This document shows positions 17,368 to 25,538 of a DNA stretch of 64,000 bases, piece by piece. Below the pieces are notes generated by a model. That model did not search any database. It was not told the origin of the DNA and saw only the letters and a list, made by a program, of their open reading frames with translations. Numbering within the stretch: position 1 is the stretch's first letter; every line of letters starts with the position of its first letter. Origin of the DNA: JABJOR01 sp965603075. Lineage in GTDB: Bacteria > Pseudomonadota > Alphaproteobacteria > Rhodospirillales > Casp-alpha2. The DNA is taken from assembly GCA_965603075.1 (NCBI GenBank), contig CBFDBO010000002.1, forward strand, positions 1 through 64,000, written 5' to 3'. The position numbers and the translations under genes are program-made.

Positions 17368-18261
17368 GTGAACGCGCCCTCCGCTGAATACCATTCCGGC
17401 AAAAATGCCGACAGTGAGAACTTCCCCGTTGCGTCCATCCTCATTGCGAAACATCTTAGGCCCCATATCACCCATTTCTATAACTTTGCGCGCACTATTG
17501 ATGATGTCGCAGATAACCCGGATATGCACTCGGCTCTTAAGCTATCCATCTTAGCGGGCTTCTCTGACGCTTTAAAGGGCACCCCAAGTCGAGACCCGTC
17601 CCTTCAAGAAATTGATTTTTCCGCGGCAACCAATATCAGGCACAGCCTGATAGATACAAATGTTCCCATTGCGCATTGCCAAAATCTGATTACGGCATTC
17701 TGTCAGGATGCGACAAAAAACCGTTATGACACTTGGGATAGCTTGGTGGATTATTGCTTACTATCGGCCGCCCCGGTTGGGCGTTATCTTATTGACCTTC
17801 ATGGTGGAATTCCCAAAAAATCATCTACTAAGGGGTACGCAGCGTCGGATGCTTTATGCATCGCCTTGCAAGTCATAAACCATTTACAGGATTGCAAAGA
17901 TGATTTCTTGATGCTTGACCGTGTGTATATACCGGGTGATTGGCTAGACGCTGAAAACGTTACGGGGGTTGAGGCTTTGTCAGCAGGGCTCACTGCGCCA
18001 TCGTTGCGACGTGTTTTTGACCGAGTTCTTGTGGCTACGGAAGCTCAACTTGATTTAGCCAAAGCTTTGCCCCATTACATCCCGGATCGCCGTTTGGCTA
18101 TGGAAGCATCGGTCATTTGGCAAATAGCAAAGGCTCTATGTGTAAAATTACGACATAATGACCCTCTCGCAGCCTCTGTCACGTTATCCAAACCAGCATT
18201 ATTATGGTGTACAATAAAAGGCATTGTCGCCTCTATCATCAAGCGTGATATAGTCCACTGA
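17368..18261 (+). CDS. hpnC: Hydroxysqualene synthase HpnC
   Basis: A 297-residue all-helical squalene/phytoene synthase family enzyme. In the three-step bacterial route, HpnC turns presqualene diphosphate into hydroxysqualene. First aspartate motif: TIDDVADNP (about residue 48). Second: LQDCKDDF (about 175), followed by RVYIPGDWL. The GTG start at 17368 overlaps an AAGGTAA region and gives the normal length. It is followed after 2 bases by hpnD. The order HpnC-HpnD-HpnE is the standard one, which supports the assignment between otherwise similar paralogues. Confidence 0.93.
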   Translation: MNAPSAEYHSGKNADSENFPVASILIAKHLRPHITHFYNFARTIDDVADNPDMHSALKLSILAGFSDALKGTPSRDPSLQEIDFSAATNIRHSLIDTNVPIAHCQNLITAFCQDATKNRYDTWDSLVDYCLLSAAPVGRYLIDLHGGIPKKSSTKGYAASDALCIALQVINHLQDCKDDFLMLDRVYIPGDWLDAENVTGVEALSAGLTAPSLRRVFDRVLVATEAQLDLAKALPHYIPDRRLAMEASVIWQIAKALCVKLRHNDPLAASVTLSKPALLWCTIKGIVASIIKRDIVH

Positions 18262-18263
18262 TT

Positions 18264-19121
18264 ATGAATAAGCCTTTGAAACAAGCAATTGAATATGCGC
18301 AGCAGTCAGTAAAGCGATCCGGTACGTCGTTTTACTGGGCTATGCGTGTCCTTGCGCCTGAAAAAAGGCTCGCAATGTACGCCCTATACGCCTTTTGCCG
18401 TGACGTGGATGATATTGCCGATGAACCCGGACCAACGGCTCAGAAAAGAGCCCAACTTGATGTCTGGCGCACTGAAATTGACGCTGTGTTCAATAATAAA
18501 CCAAGCAGACCTTTAGGTTGGGCATTGGTGGAACCAATTCATACATTTCCGTTAAAAAGATCTGATTTTATGGCCATCATTGATGGCATGGAAAGCGATG
18601 CGGGGGAAAGCGTCCGTATGGCGACCATGGAGGACCTAAATCTCTATATTGATCAAGTTGCGTGTGCCGTAGGGCGTCTTTCAAACTCTATTTTTGGAAT
18701 CCAGTCACCCCTTAGGGATGAGATTGCAAAAGCGTTGGGCGAGGCCCTGCAACTGACCAATATATTGCGTGATGTTGAAGAAGATGCGGGTAATGATAGA
18801 TTGTATTTACCCGCAGATTTGCTGGCCTCAAATGATGTTTATTGTGGACAAAACGATGAAGTTTCACAAATCCTTAGCAATCCGGGCACAGTAGAAACCT
18901 GTCATAAATTAGAAGTCCTAGCGCAACAGAGATACAACCAAGCCCGAGATTTATTGTCAGAGTGCAATGACCAGCAAGCCCGCCCAGCACGGATGATGCT
19001 AGAGGTTTACGAACGATTGTTATCGAAGCTCTCCAGACGGGGATGGGAATTCCCCTGTAAGGCTGTTTCGCTGACAAAATTTGAAAAAATCTGGATTTTG
19101 CTTAAATACGGGCTCTTTTAA
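18264..19121 (+). CDS. hpnD: Presqualene diphosphate synthase HpnD
   Basis: A 285-residue squalene/phytoene synthase family enzyme that condenses two farnesyl diphosphates to presqualene diphosphate. FYWAMRVLAPEKR near residue 24 and the first aspartate motif CRDVDDIADEPG (about residue 47) are typical. The second motif is TNILRDVEEDAGNDRLYLP (about 155-175). It begins 2 bases after hpnC and its stop directly precedes the ATG of hpnE. That tight spacing implies translational coupling. Confidence 0.94.
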   Translation: MNKPLKQAIEYAQQSVKRSGTSFYWAMRVLAPEKRLAMYALYAFCRDVDDIADEPGPTAQKRAQLDVWRTEIDAVFNNKPSRPLGWALVEPIHTFPLKRSDFMAIIDGMESDAGESVRMATMEDLNLYIDQVACAVGRLSNSIFGIQSPLRDEIAKALGEALQLTNILRDVEEDAGNDRLYLPADLLASNDVYCGQNDEVSQILSNPGTVETCHKLEVLAQQRYNQARDLLSECNDQQARPARMMLEVYERLLSKLSRRGWEFPCKAVSLTKFEKIWILLKYGLF

Positions 19122-20450
19122 ATGACGGGACGAGTGCATATTGTTGGTGCGGGCTTGGCGGGGTTATCGGCGGCAGTGCATCTCATAAACCAAGGGAAAT
19201 CAGTTAGTTTATACGAAAGCACGTCGCAGGCAGGCGGGCGTTGTCGCTCTTATCACGATGATATCCTAAATCGGACGATCGATAATGGAAATCATTTGAT
19301 GCTCAGTGGTAATCTAGCATTGCAGGAATATCTGGGGCTTATTGGTGGCCTTGATAGCTTAAATCAATCGGAAACGGCACAGTTTGATTTCTATGATGAT
19401 TTGTCTAAAGAACGCTGGAGCCTGAACCTAGGCTCGGGGATAATCCCATGGTCTTTGTTCAAACCTGAGAATAGAGTACCGGATAGTCGATTGAGGGACT
19501 ATTTAGCCCCTATAAAGCTAGCAAATGCTGGCCCCGATGTAACCGTCGAAGATTGTTTGCGCGGTCGCAAGCACGGGGAGAGAGGGAGCAGGGAGAAGAG
19601 GGAGAAAAGGGGGGACACGGTCTATGAACGTCTGTGGCATCCTTTGACCACGGCCGTATTGAATACGGACCCTTGTGAGGCTCAGGCATCCTCCCTATGG
19701 CCCGTCTTTAAACAAGCCTTCGCCAAAGGCAGCAAATCCTGTCGTCCTTTATCTGCTTTAGGTTCCACTTTGAATTCAACTGGGGGACTTAGTGCCGCCC
19801 TTATTGATCCGGCGCTAAAATGGTTAGAAAACCAAGGCACGGAAATACAGTTTAACCATCGACTACTTTCTATCATCGTCGATGATAATGTCGATGGCAA
19901 TAAAGTGACTGAACTTAAATTTAACACGGGCACAGTCACAATCCATGAGGGCGATAAGGTCATCCTAGCCCTGCCACCTTGGGTCGCAGCAGATTTGATC
20001 GACTTGCCTAAATGCCCAGATCAACATCGCCCCATAATCAATGGACATTTTGACCTGCCGACGAATATTGATAAAGTAACCATAATTGGGTTAACAAATG
20101 CCATGTCGCAATGGATTTTTGCAAACGGCGATTTCGCGTCGGTGACTATTAGCGCCGCCGGGCCTTATATGGCATTATCGACAGAACAGATTGCAGAGAA
20201 AATGTGGCTGGAAATTCTTGGAGGGCTTGGGTTATCAGTACAGCCCATGCCCCCAATGGGGAAATATCGGATAATAAGAGAAAAACGGGCCACAATAGCG
20301 CAAACACCGGACCAAAATGCACAGCGTCCGGCGTTTAATGACAGTGGATTGGATAACACATTGCTCGCCGGTGATTGGACAGACACAGGACTGCCTGCAA
20401 CCATTGAAGGGGCTATCGTATCGGGGAAAATAGCGGCGGCAGGGACTTGA
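19122..20450 (+). CDS. hpnE: Hydroxysqualene dehydroxylase HpnE
   Basis: A 442-residue FAD protein (squalene-associated desaturase family) that reduces hydroxysqualene to squalene. It has the N-terminal FAD motif GAGLAGLSAAVHLINQGKSV with YESTSQAGGRCRS, and the C-terminal AGDWTDTGLPATIEGA. It completes HpnCDE. Between about residues 148 and 164 a highly charged Arg/Glu/Lys/Gly insertion is encoded by a polypurine tract. It looks like a recent expansion next to a conserved region (WHPLTTAVLNT). Its stop TGA ends one base before the stop codon of the convergent ispH. Confidence 0.93.
   Translation: MTGRVHIVGAGLAGLSAAVHLINQGKSVSLYESTSQAGGRCRSYHDDILNRTIDNGNHLMLSGNLALQEYLGLIGGLDSLNQSETAQFDFYDDLSKERWSLNLGSGIIPWSLFKPENRVPDSRLRDYLAPIKLANAGPDVTVEDCLRGRKHGERGSREKREKRGDTVYERLWHPLTTAVLNTDPCEAQASSLWPVFKQAFAKGSKSCRPLSALGSTLNSTGGLSAALIDPALKWLENQGTEIQFNHRLLSIIVDDNVDGNKVTELKFNTGTVTIHEGDKVILALPPWVAADLIDLPKCPDQHRPIINGHFDLPTNIDKVTIIGLTNAMSQWIFANGDFASVTISAAGPYMALSTEQIAEKMWLEILGGLGLSVQPMPPMGKYRIIREKRATIAQTPDQNAQRPAFNDSGLDNTLLAGDWTDTGLPATIEGAIVSGKIAAAGT
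19575..19615. repeat. Polypurine low-complexity tract inside hpnE
   Basis: Forty-one bases with one pyrimidine, made of GGGAG(A/C)-like units. It encodes the charged insertion in HpnE. It is in frame and adds a segment that is not part of the usual family core. Confidence 0.75.
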
Positions 20451-21416
20451 TTATTTACCGTCGCGTAAAATTGGCGGAAGTTTGAAGATAATATTTTCTT
20501 TCGCCCCGCTCAGTTCTTGCAGGGTTACAGTCGCATGGGTTCGGATTGTATCGATCAATTCAACGACCAATTCTTCGGGGGCAGAGGCGCCAGCGGTTAT
20601 GCCAATTGATTGCACACCTTCCATCCATTCCGGTTTAAACATGGACGCGTCGTCGATTCGATAGCTTGGGGTGTCGAATTCTTTGCCAATCTCACATAAT
20701 CTGTTGGAATTTGAGCTATTGTGCGCGCCAATAACCACTAATAAATCGACTTTTTCAGCGATTGTCCTCGCCATCGTTTGCCGATTTTGCGTCGCGTAAC
20801 AAATGTCTTTCAGATCCGGACCGGAAATCGTTGGAAAACGAGACTGTAGGGCGTTTATGATGTTGCGTGTTTCATCGACGCTTAATGTGGTTTGGGTTAT
20901 ATAGGCAAGCTTTTCAGGGTCTTTTACGACCAACTGAGCGACGTCGCTTTCATTGGTAACAAGTAGAACCCCGCCGGCAATGCGCCCTTGGGTACCTTCT
21001 ACTTCCGGGTGTCCGGCGTGACCGATAAGGATAACCTCTCGCCCTTTGATGGATTGATTCTGGCCTTCTTTGTGTACCTTAGAAACCAAAGGACAGGTTG
21101 CATCTATGTAGGGGAGATCTCTGTTTTTGGCGCTATCCTCTACCGCATTTGAAACACCGTGGGCGCTGAAGATGGTAATAGCGCCATCGGGGATATCATC
21201 GACTTCTTTTACAAAAACCGCCCCTTTGGATTTAAGGCTGTCGACGACCCGTTTGTTATGAACAATTTCATGGCGAACGTAGACTGGGGCGCCATATTTA
21301 TCTATGGCGCGCTCAACAATATCAATGGCCCGCTCAACACCAGCGCAAAAACCACGGGGACGGGCGAGTAAAATTTCAATAGGGGGGGGCGTTGAGGGGT
21401 CTGAGTTCTTATTCAC
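20451..21416 (-). CDS. ispH: 4-hydroxy-3-methylbut-2-enyl diphosphate reductase IspH
   Basis: The last step of the MEP isoprenoid pathway, a [4Fe-4S] enzyme of 321 residues. Cluster cysteines are in RPRGFCAGVERA (Cys24), DATCPLVSKVH (Cys108) and KDICYATQNRQ (about 205). Other landmarks are SAHGVS, IGHAGHPEVEGT and ITAGASAPE. Its product feeds farnesyl diphosphate, the HpnD substrate, which fits its place beside the hpn genes even though it is on the other strand. It converges on hpnE with no spacer between the two stop codons. Confidence 0.97.
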   Translation of the reverse strand: MNKNSDPSTPPPIEILLARPRGFCAGVERAIDIVERAIDKYGAPVYVRHEIVHNKRVVDSLKSKGAVFVKEVDDIPDGAITIFSAHGVSNAVEDSAKNRDLPYIDATCPLVSKVHKEGQNQSIKGREVILIGHAGHPEVEGTQGRIAGGVLLVTNESDVAQLVVKDPEKLAYITQTTLSVDETRNIINALQSRFPTISGPDLKDICYATQNRQTMARTIAEKVDLLVVIGAHNSSNSNRLCEIGKEFDTPSYRIDDASMFKPEWMEGVQSIGITAGASAPEELVVELIDTIRTHATVTLQELSGAKENIIFKLPPILRDGK

Positions 21417-21930
21417 CTGAAATTATCCTGATTAATAATTTGTATTTTTGTAGGTTATCGTTTCTTTATGTGGCGTATGTTGCCTTAAAGTACCAGCACT
21501 ATCGTATCGATCTATCATCGTGATTCGAGAGAAAACTTGTACAAAATGGACATTAATATTGATCTAGGATACCCAGTGTTGCTAATTTGCAACGCTTCAG
21601 TAATAAATTAGTAACCATATTTTGCAATATTGAATCGAAATGAGTAGGCGTACTTTATTTAAATGTTGGTGATTTAGAGTATAAGCACGCCAAAAGTATG
21701 GCTAAAGGGTAGAGATATAAAGGGTTCTAGGACAGCAAGGGCAGAAGTCCCTGTTAATTTGGAAAGCCAGATTAGGGGCGCGGTACTGAAATTATTTCCA
21801 AAATAACCGAGTCTGTTTAATAACCGTTGTTAATTGAGGCTTTCCCCGAGACATGTGATGTGTGAATATCCCATGATAAGGTTAATGAGTACAATAAGAA
21901 TAATGAGTGACATGTTTGAGTGTCGTCTTA
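21417..21930. other. Intergenic region between divergent ispH and mlaA
   Basis: About 510 bases without a supported gene. It must hold both promoters. An inverted repeat GGAAAGCC (21761-21768) / GGCTTTCC (21838-21845) encloses about 70 bases. A smaller AGGG/CCCT hairpin lies at about 21738-21752. These could form a structured mlaA leader. No known riboswitch family is recognised. Confidence 0.5.
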
Positions 21931-23250
21931 ATGAAGAAACTATTTGCTAAGGCAAAACAAATATTGCCTTCAAAAAAACGAAATAAGGAAGAGTTTAAAG
22001 CAAGCATGTCTTTTTTTTATCATATCTCGGGTTTTCAGCCTAAAATCTCACCTTATCTCTGTTCTTCAATCCTTGCCGGTTGCCTGGCATTTACCTCCAT
22101 GGGCGCTGCACAGGCTGGTATGTTAGGTGATGGATCTTCAAACTTTAAAGTTTCTCCCCATACAGGCGACACGCATCAGGATTATGTTTTATATACCCAG
22201 TTAGCCACCGCAGATACACCAAGTACACGGTTGCCAATGGTTCAAACAATGGTTCAAACAATGGCGCAGCCGATGGTTCAATTAGCCCAAGAAGCTGAAA
22301 CAGGGACCGAGGAAGACAGCAACGACCCTCTGGAAGGTTTCAACCGCGCTATATTCAGCTTTAACGAAGGTTTCTACGATATTGTATTGGGCCCACTATC
22401 TGATGCCTACAGCGTTCTTCCTGCTCCGGCGCGAGCAATGGTTGGTGGATTTTTATCCAATCTTTCCTCACCCGTGGTATTCGCGAATGATATTTTGCAA
22501 GGCGAACCCGTAAGAGCGTTTGATACGGCGCGGCGCTTTGTTATCAATACGGTCTTTGGTTTTGGTGGCGTGGCCGATGTTGCCACAAGCTTTGGCATCG
22601 AGAAACATAATGAAGATTTTGGCCAGACTTTGGCTGTATGGGGAGCAGGGGAAGGGTTTTATCTTGTCCTACCAATCCTCGGACCAAGCAATCCTCGTGA
22701 TATGATTGGCCAAATCTTTGTTGACCCGTGGATCGATCCCGTCGCTAACAACCTTATGGATCATGGCAATGAAGCATGGTATTGGACCCGTAATGGTGTG
22801 AATATCGTTCATAATTTCTCTCTTGTTCGTGATGACCTTGATCAATTGGAAAGCAACTCTGTTGATTATTACGCGGCTGTCCGTAGCCTCTATCGTCAGC
22901 AAAGAATTGTCGCTATTTCAAACGGTGACGAGATGGAATTGCCAAGCATTCCGGATTTTGAATTTGGTGATTTCCCGGTTAATCCCATAATAGATAATTC
23001 TCTTGGGAATGTTGATGGTATAACCGAAGGTGATCAATTATCCTATAATTCGCTACCAAATTTAGGGCAGGGCGATCTATCCATTAACGATCCCTTTGCA
23101 ACGCGTTTTGACCCCGTTGAGAACGTCGCCGAAAGCGGCATGGGCGTTGGTGATGTACCAATGGCCCCTCGCAAGCCTTTTATTCTCAGCAGCCTTGCTG
23201 CAGAAGATGAAATGGTTGTCGGTAGCTTGGTTATCCCCGGCGCGAAGTGA
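21931..23250 (+). CDS. mlaA: MlaA (VacJ) family outer-membrane lipid-asymmetry protein, with long extensions
   Basis: MlaA removes misplaced phospholipids from the outer leaflet and passes them to MlaC. The domain spans about residues 130-330 and begins DPLEGFNRAIFSFNE; GFGGVADVATSFG, a short GQTLAVWGAGEG stretch and PILGPSNPRD are typical. The total of 439 residues far exceeds the usual 230-260. There is about 120 residues before the domain and over 100 Asn/Asp/Pro-rich residues after it. The N-terminal region has both a lipobox-like LAGC and an AQA-G site, so lipoprotein status is unclear. I chose the ATG at 21931. A GTG at 21907 and an ATG at 22006 are alternatives. A 12-bp repeat encodes an MVQT run before the domain. 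Confidence 0.85.
   Translation: MKKLFAKAKQILPSKKRNKEEFKASMSFFYHISGFQPKISPYLCSSILAGCLAFTSMGAAQAGMLGDGSSNFKVSPHTGDTHQDYVLYTQLATADTPSTRLPMVQTMVQTMAQPMVQLAQEAETGTEEDSNDPLEGFNRAIFSFNEGFYDIVLGPLSDAYSVLPAPARAMVGGFLSNLSSPVVFANDILQGEPVRAFDTARRFVINTVFGFGGVADVATSFGIEKHNEDFGQTLAVWGAGEGFYLVLPILGPSNPRDMIGQIFVDPWIDPVANNLMDHGNEAWYWTRNGVNIVHNFSLVRDDLDQLESNSVDYYAAVRSLYRQQRIVAISNGDEMELPSIPDFEFGDFPVNPIIDNSLGNVDGITEGDQLSYNSLPNLGQGDLSINDPFATRFDPVENVAESGMGVGDVPMAPRKPFILSSLAAEDEMVVGSLVIPGAK
22237..22281. repeat. 12-bp tandem repeat in mlaA
   Basis: Units start at 22237, 22249, 22261 and 22273. The first two are identical (ATGGTTCAAACA), the third is diverged and the fourth is truncated. They encode MVQT-MVQT-MAQP-MVQ in the linker before the MlaA domain. 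Confidence 0.9.
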
Positions 23251-23365
23251 TACATTAAAGCCTATTACGGTGTTAATGTAATGAATTAACAGGTTTTTAA
23301 GTTAATTCATAAAATTAAAAAATCATGCTAAGTTGTTGATTTTATTGACTAGATAACAAATATTA

Positions 23366-23394
23366 TTGACAATACCTTTGTTTTAGGCTAAATA
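23366..23394 (+). promoter_or_regulatory. Sigma-70-type promoter for the rpoH leader
   Basis: TTGACA at 23366-23371 and TAAATA at 23389-23394 with a 17-base spacer. This gives a transcript start near 23400 and a leader of about 350 bases before rpoH. It is a close match to the consensus, but start-site mapping is lacking. Confidence 0.6.
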
Positions 23395-23495
23395 TACCTT
23401 CGGTGCCAACTTTGGGCCGAAATTTTGGAAGCCAGATCCTTGTTGATTGGTTTTTGATAAAACAACGCTGTTATATCTTATTGCTTTAGGAGGAT

Positions 23496-23600
23496 AAGAC
23501 TGTGCAAAATTTGACCGTACAATATAAGATCATACAAAATAAGACTGTGCAAAACAAAACTGTGCAAAACAAAACCGTGCGATACGACACGCACAAACCA
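23496..23600. repeat. 15-bp tandem repeat array in the rpoH leader
   Basis: Seven units at 15-base intervals from 23496. Units 1, 4 and 5 are nearly identical (AAGACTGTGCAAAAC type), units 2, 3 and 6 are diverged and unit 7 is barely recognisable. Because 15 is a multiple of three, the array reads through as repeated pentapeptides in one frame. Confidence 0.85.
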
Positions 23601-23675
23601 ACTTATACATTTCCCCATCTACAGCTTAGATCAATAACCACTGGAATGGTCACTGGACCGCATCTCATGTGCTGA
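23502..23675 (+). CDS. Small reading frame with pentapeptide repeats in the rpoH leader
   Basis: An open frame of 57 codons beginning with GTG at 23502, eight bases after a perfect AGGAGG (23488-23493). It encodes repeated (V/I)QNKT pentapeptides, then a basic, Thr/Pro-containing tail ending HLMC and TGA. It lies between a good promoter and the rpoH ribosome site. The strong ribosome site is the main evidence that it is translated. No family is recognised. It may be a leader peptide controlling rpoH, a small protein, or an accident of repeat expansion beside an AGGAGG sequence. Confidence 0.45.
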   Translation: MQNLTVQYKIIQNKTVQNKTVQNKTVRYDTHKPTYTFPHLQLRSITTGMVTGPHLMC

Positions 23676-23751
23676 GACGTATATGATCGGCAGTTGCTTA
23701 TCGTTAAACCCTGTTTGACGAATTTTGATAGATTTTGGGAGAAACAATACA

Positions 23752-24657
23752 ATGACAAATTTTAATTTACCAAGCGTTACAGTTGATGGTGGCCTTTCCC
23801 GGTTTTTCCAGGAAGCATGGACCTATCCAATCCTGAGCGTCGAAGAAGAATATGAACTGGCTGATCGCTATCACGATCATGATGATGTGGACGCGGCCCA
23901 CAAGCTCGTCACATCCCATCTGCGTCTGGTTGCGCGTATTGCCATGAAATACAAAGGTTATGGTCTGCCCATGGCTGATTTGGTTTCAGAGGGTAGTATC
24001 GGCCTGATGAAGGCTGTTAAGAAGTTTGAACCCGAACGGGGCTTCCGTTTATCAACATATGCCATGTGGTGGATTAAGGCCGCGATCACAGAACACGTTC
24101 TGAAATCTTGGTCATTGGTTAAACTTGGCACGGTGGCATCTCAGAAGAAATTATTCTTCAGCCTACGGGGCATCAAGTCAAAATTACAGATTTTGGATGG
24201 TGGTGAGCTTTCGGAAAATCAGGCAAAGCAAATTGCCGATGCGACCAATCTTTCCACATTCGATGTGAAGAATATGAATGCCCGCTTGTCGAGCCGTGAT
24301 TATTCTTTAAACGCCAAAGTCTCTGATGAGGATGGCTCCACGGAATATATGGATACGTTGGTTGATAAAGGTCCCACACCCGAAGGCGTCCTCGCCAGAT
24401 CCCAGCAAACCACCGAACGCTCTAAATTATTAACCGATGCCATGGCTGACTTACCCGAACGTGACCGGGAAATCCTGATGGAGCGTTATCTTACTGATGA
24501 GCCGAAGACCCTTGAACAATTAGGCGAAGTCTATGGCGTTAGCCGCGAACGTATCCGCCAATTGGAAGCGCGAGCCTTTAACAAGGTCAAAGACGCAATT
24601 CTGGCGGTTGCTGGTGATAACGCCCATGGCATTAGCGATTTATTGCCACAGACGTAA
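23752..24657 (+). CDS. rpoH: RNA polymerase heat-shock sigma factor RpoH (sigma-32)
   Basis: A 301-residue sigma-70 family factor. Region 2 contains SHLRLVARIAMKYKGYGLPMADLVSEG and FRLSTYAMWWIKAAI. The RpoH-specific box follows as QKKLFFSLRG (about residue 132). Region 4 ends with the HTH TLEQLGEVYGVSRERIRQLE. ATG 23752 is preceded by GGGAG. A start nine codons upstream is less likely. It directs transcription of heat-shock genes. The long leader with a small frame suggests post-transcriptional control, as heat-shock sigma factors in other bacteria are controlled at translation. A terminator follows. Confidence 0.96.
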   Translation: MTNFNLPSVTVDGGLSRFFQEAWTYPILSVEEEYELADRYHDHDDVDAAHKLVTSHLRLVARIAMKYKGYGLPMADLVSEGSIGLMKAVKKFEPERGFRLSTYAMWWIKAAITEHVLKSWSLVKLGTVASQKKLFFSLRGIKSKLQILDGGELSENQAKQIADATNLSTFDVKNMNARLSSRDYSLNAKVSDEDGSTEYMDTLVDKGPTPEGVLARSQQTTERSKLLTDAMADLPERDREILMERYLTDEPKTLEQLGEVYGVSRERIRQLEARAFNKVKDAILAVAGDNAHGISDLLPQT

Positions 24658-24689
24658 TCTATATCTTTAATGAGAAACTGTTAAAAGAG

Positions 24690-24715
24690 AGGAGGGGGCT
24701 AGTCTCCCTCCTTTT
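24690..24715 (+). terminator. Intrinsic terminator after rpoH
   Basis: A 7-bp stem (AGGAGGG at 24690-24696 with CCCTCCT at 24706-24712), a 9-base loop and a short T run. It lies just before the convergent mazG stop. Confidence 0.8.
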
Positions 24716-24716
24716 C

Positions 24717-25538
24717 TTATGTCTTTTCTTGTTCTAGCGCCCTCTTAGCGTCCGCCCAAGCCTGTTCCAAGGCATCCAGCGACATGTCCTGTGGCTCAGA
24801 GCCCTTTGCCTTTACATCAACTTCCAGCTTACGGAAGCGGCGCTCGAATTTGATGTTGCCGTGCCGTAGGGCGCTTTCTGGGTCGATACCCAACTGACGG
24901 GCGATATTCACACACGTAAACAGCAAATCGCCGACCTCGTCCTGTACACGGTGCTCCAGTAGGGTATCGGCATTCAGCTCAACCTCTAGCTCATCCAGTT
25001 CTTCGCGAAACTTATCAATGACCAATTTTGGATCGGCCCAATCAAAACCGACCCGAGCCGCACGGTTTTGTAATTTCAAGGATCGGGTGAGGGCGGGCAT
25101 GCCGCCGGCGATCCCATCGAGCACACTGGCGGTTTCACCCTCGCCAGCGCGTTTTGCTTTGTCGTCGCGCTCGGCCGCTTTGAGGTCTTCCCAGTGGACT
25201 GTTTGCGCGCTTGCGTCCTTGATATGAACATCATCAAAAACATGAGGGTGCCGGCGCAGCATTTTCTCAGAAATTGCACCGACCACATCTTCAACATTAA
25301 ACGCCCCAGCTTCCTCGGCGATACGGGAATGAAAAATCACCTGAAGTAATAAATCACCCAGTTCATCGCGCAGCTCATCCATGTCATTTCGTTCGATGGC
25401 ATCGGCGACCTCATAGGCTTCTTCGATGGTGTAGGGGGCGATGGTGGCAAAGGTCTGTTCCACGTCCCACGGACACCCCGTGTCGGGGTTACGTAATCGA
25501 ACCATAATTTCCTTAAGACGATCGAAGCTGGATGACAT
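24717..25538 (-). CDS. mazG: Nucleoside triphosphate pyrophosphohydrolase MazG
   Basis: A 273-residue enzyme that hydrolyses NTPs and dNTPs to monophosphates, cleaning abnormal nucleotides and affecting stringent signalling. Two MazG domains are visible. The first (about 8-120) has CPWDVEQT and the metal-binding EEAYEVADAI and DELRDELGDLLLQVIFH helices. The second (about 155-260) has EELDELEVEL and DEVGDLLFTCVNIARQLG. Length matches the E. coli type (263). It converges on rpoH. Confidence 0.95.
   Translation of the reverse strand: MSSSFDRLKEIMVRLRNPDTGCPWDVEQTFATIAPYTIEEAYEVADAIERNDMDELRDELGDLLLQVIFHSRIAEEAGAFNVEDVVGAISEKMLRRHPHVFDDVHIKDASAQTVHWEDLKAAERDDKAKRAGEGETASVLDGIAGGMPALTRSLKLQNRAARVGFDWADPKLVIDKFREELDELEVELNADTLLEHRVQDEVGDLLFTCVNIARQLGIDPESALRHGNIKFERRFRKLEVDVKAKGSEPQDMSLDALEQAWADAKRALEQEKT

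Noticed and set aside
23496..23600. A CRISPR array
   Set aside because: The units are only 15 bp, are directly adjacent with no spacers, and decay along the array. No cas gene is present.
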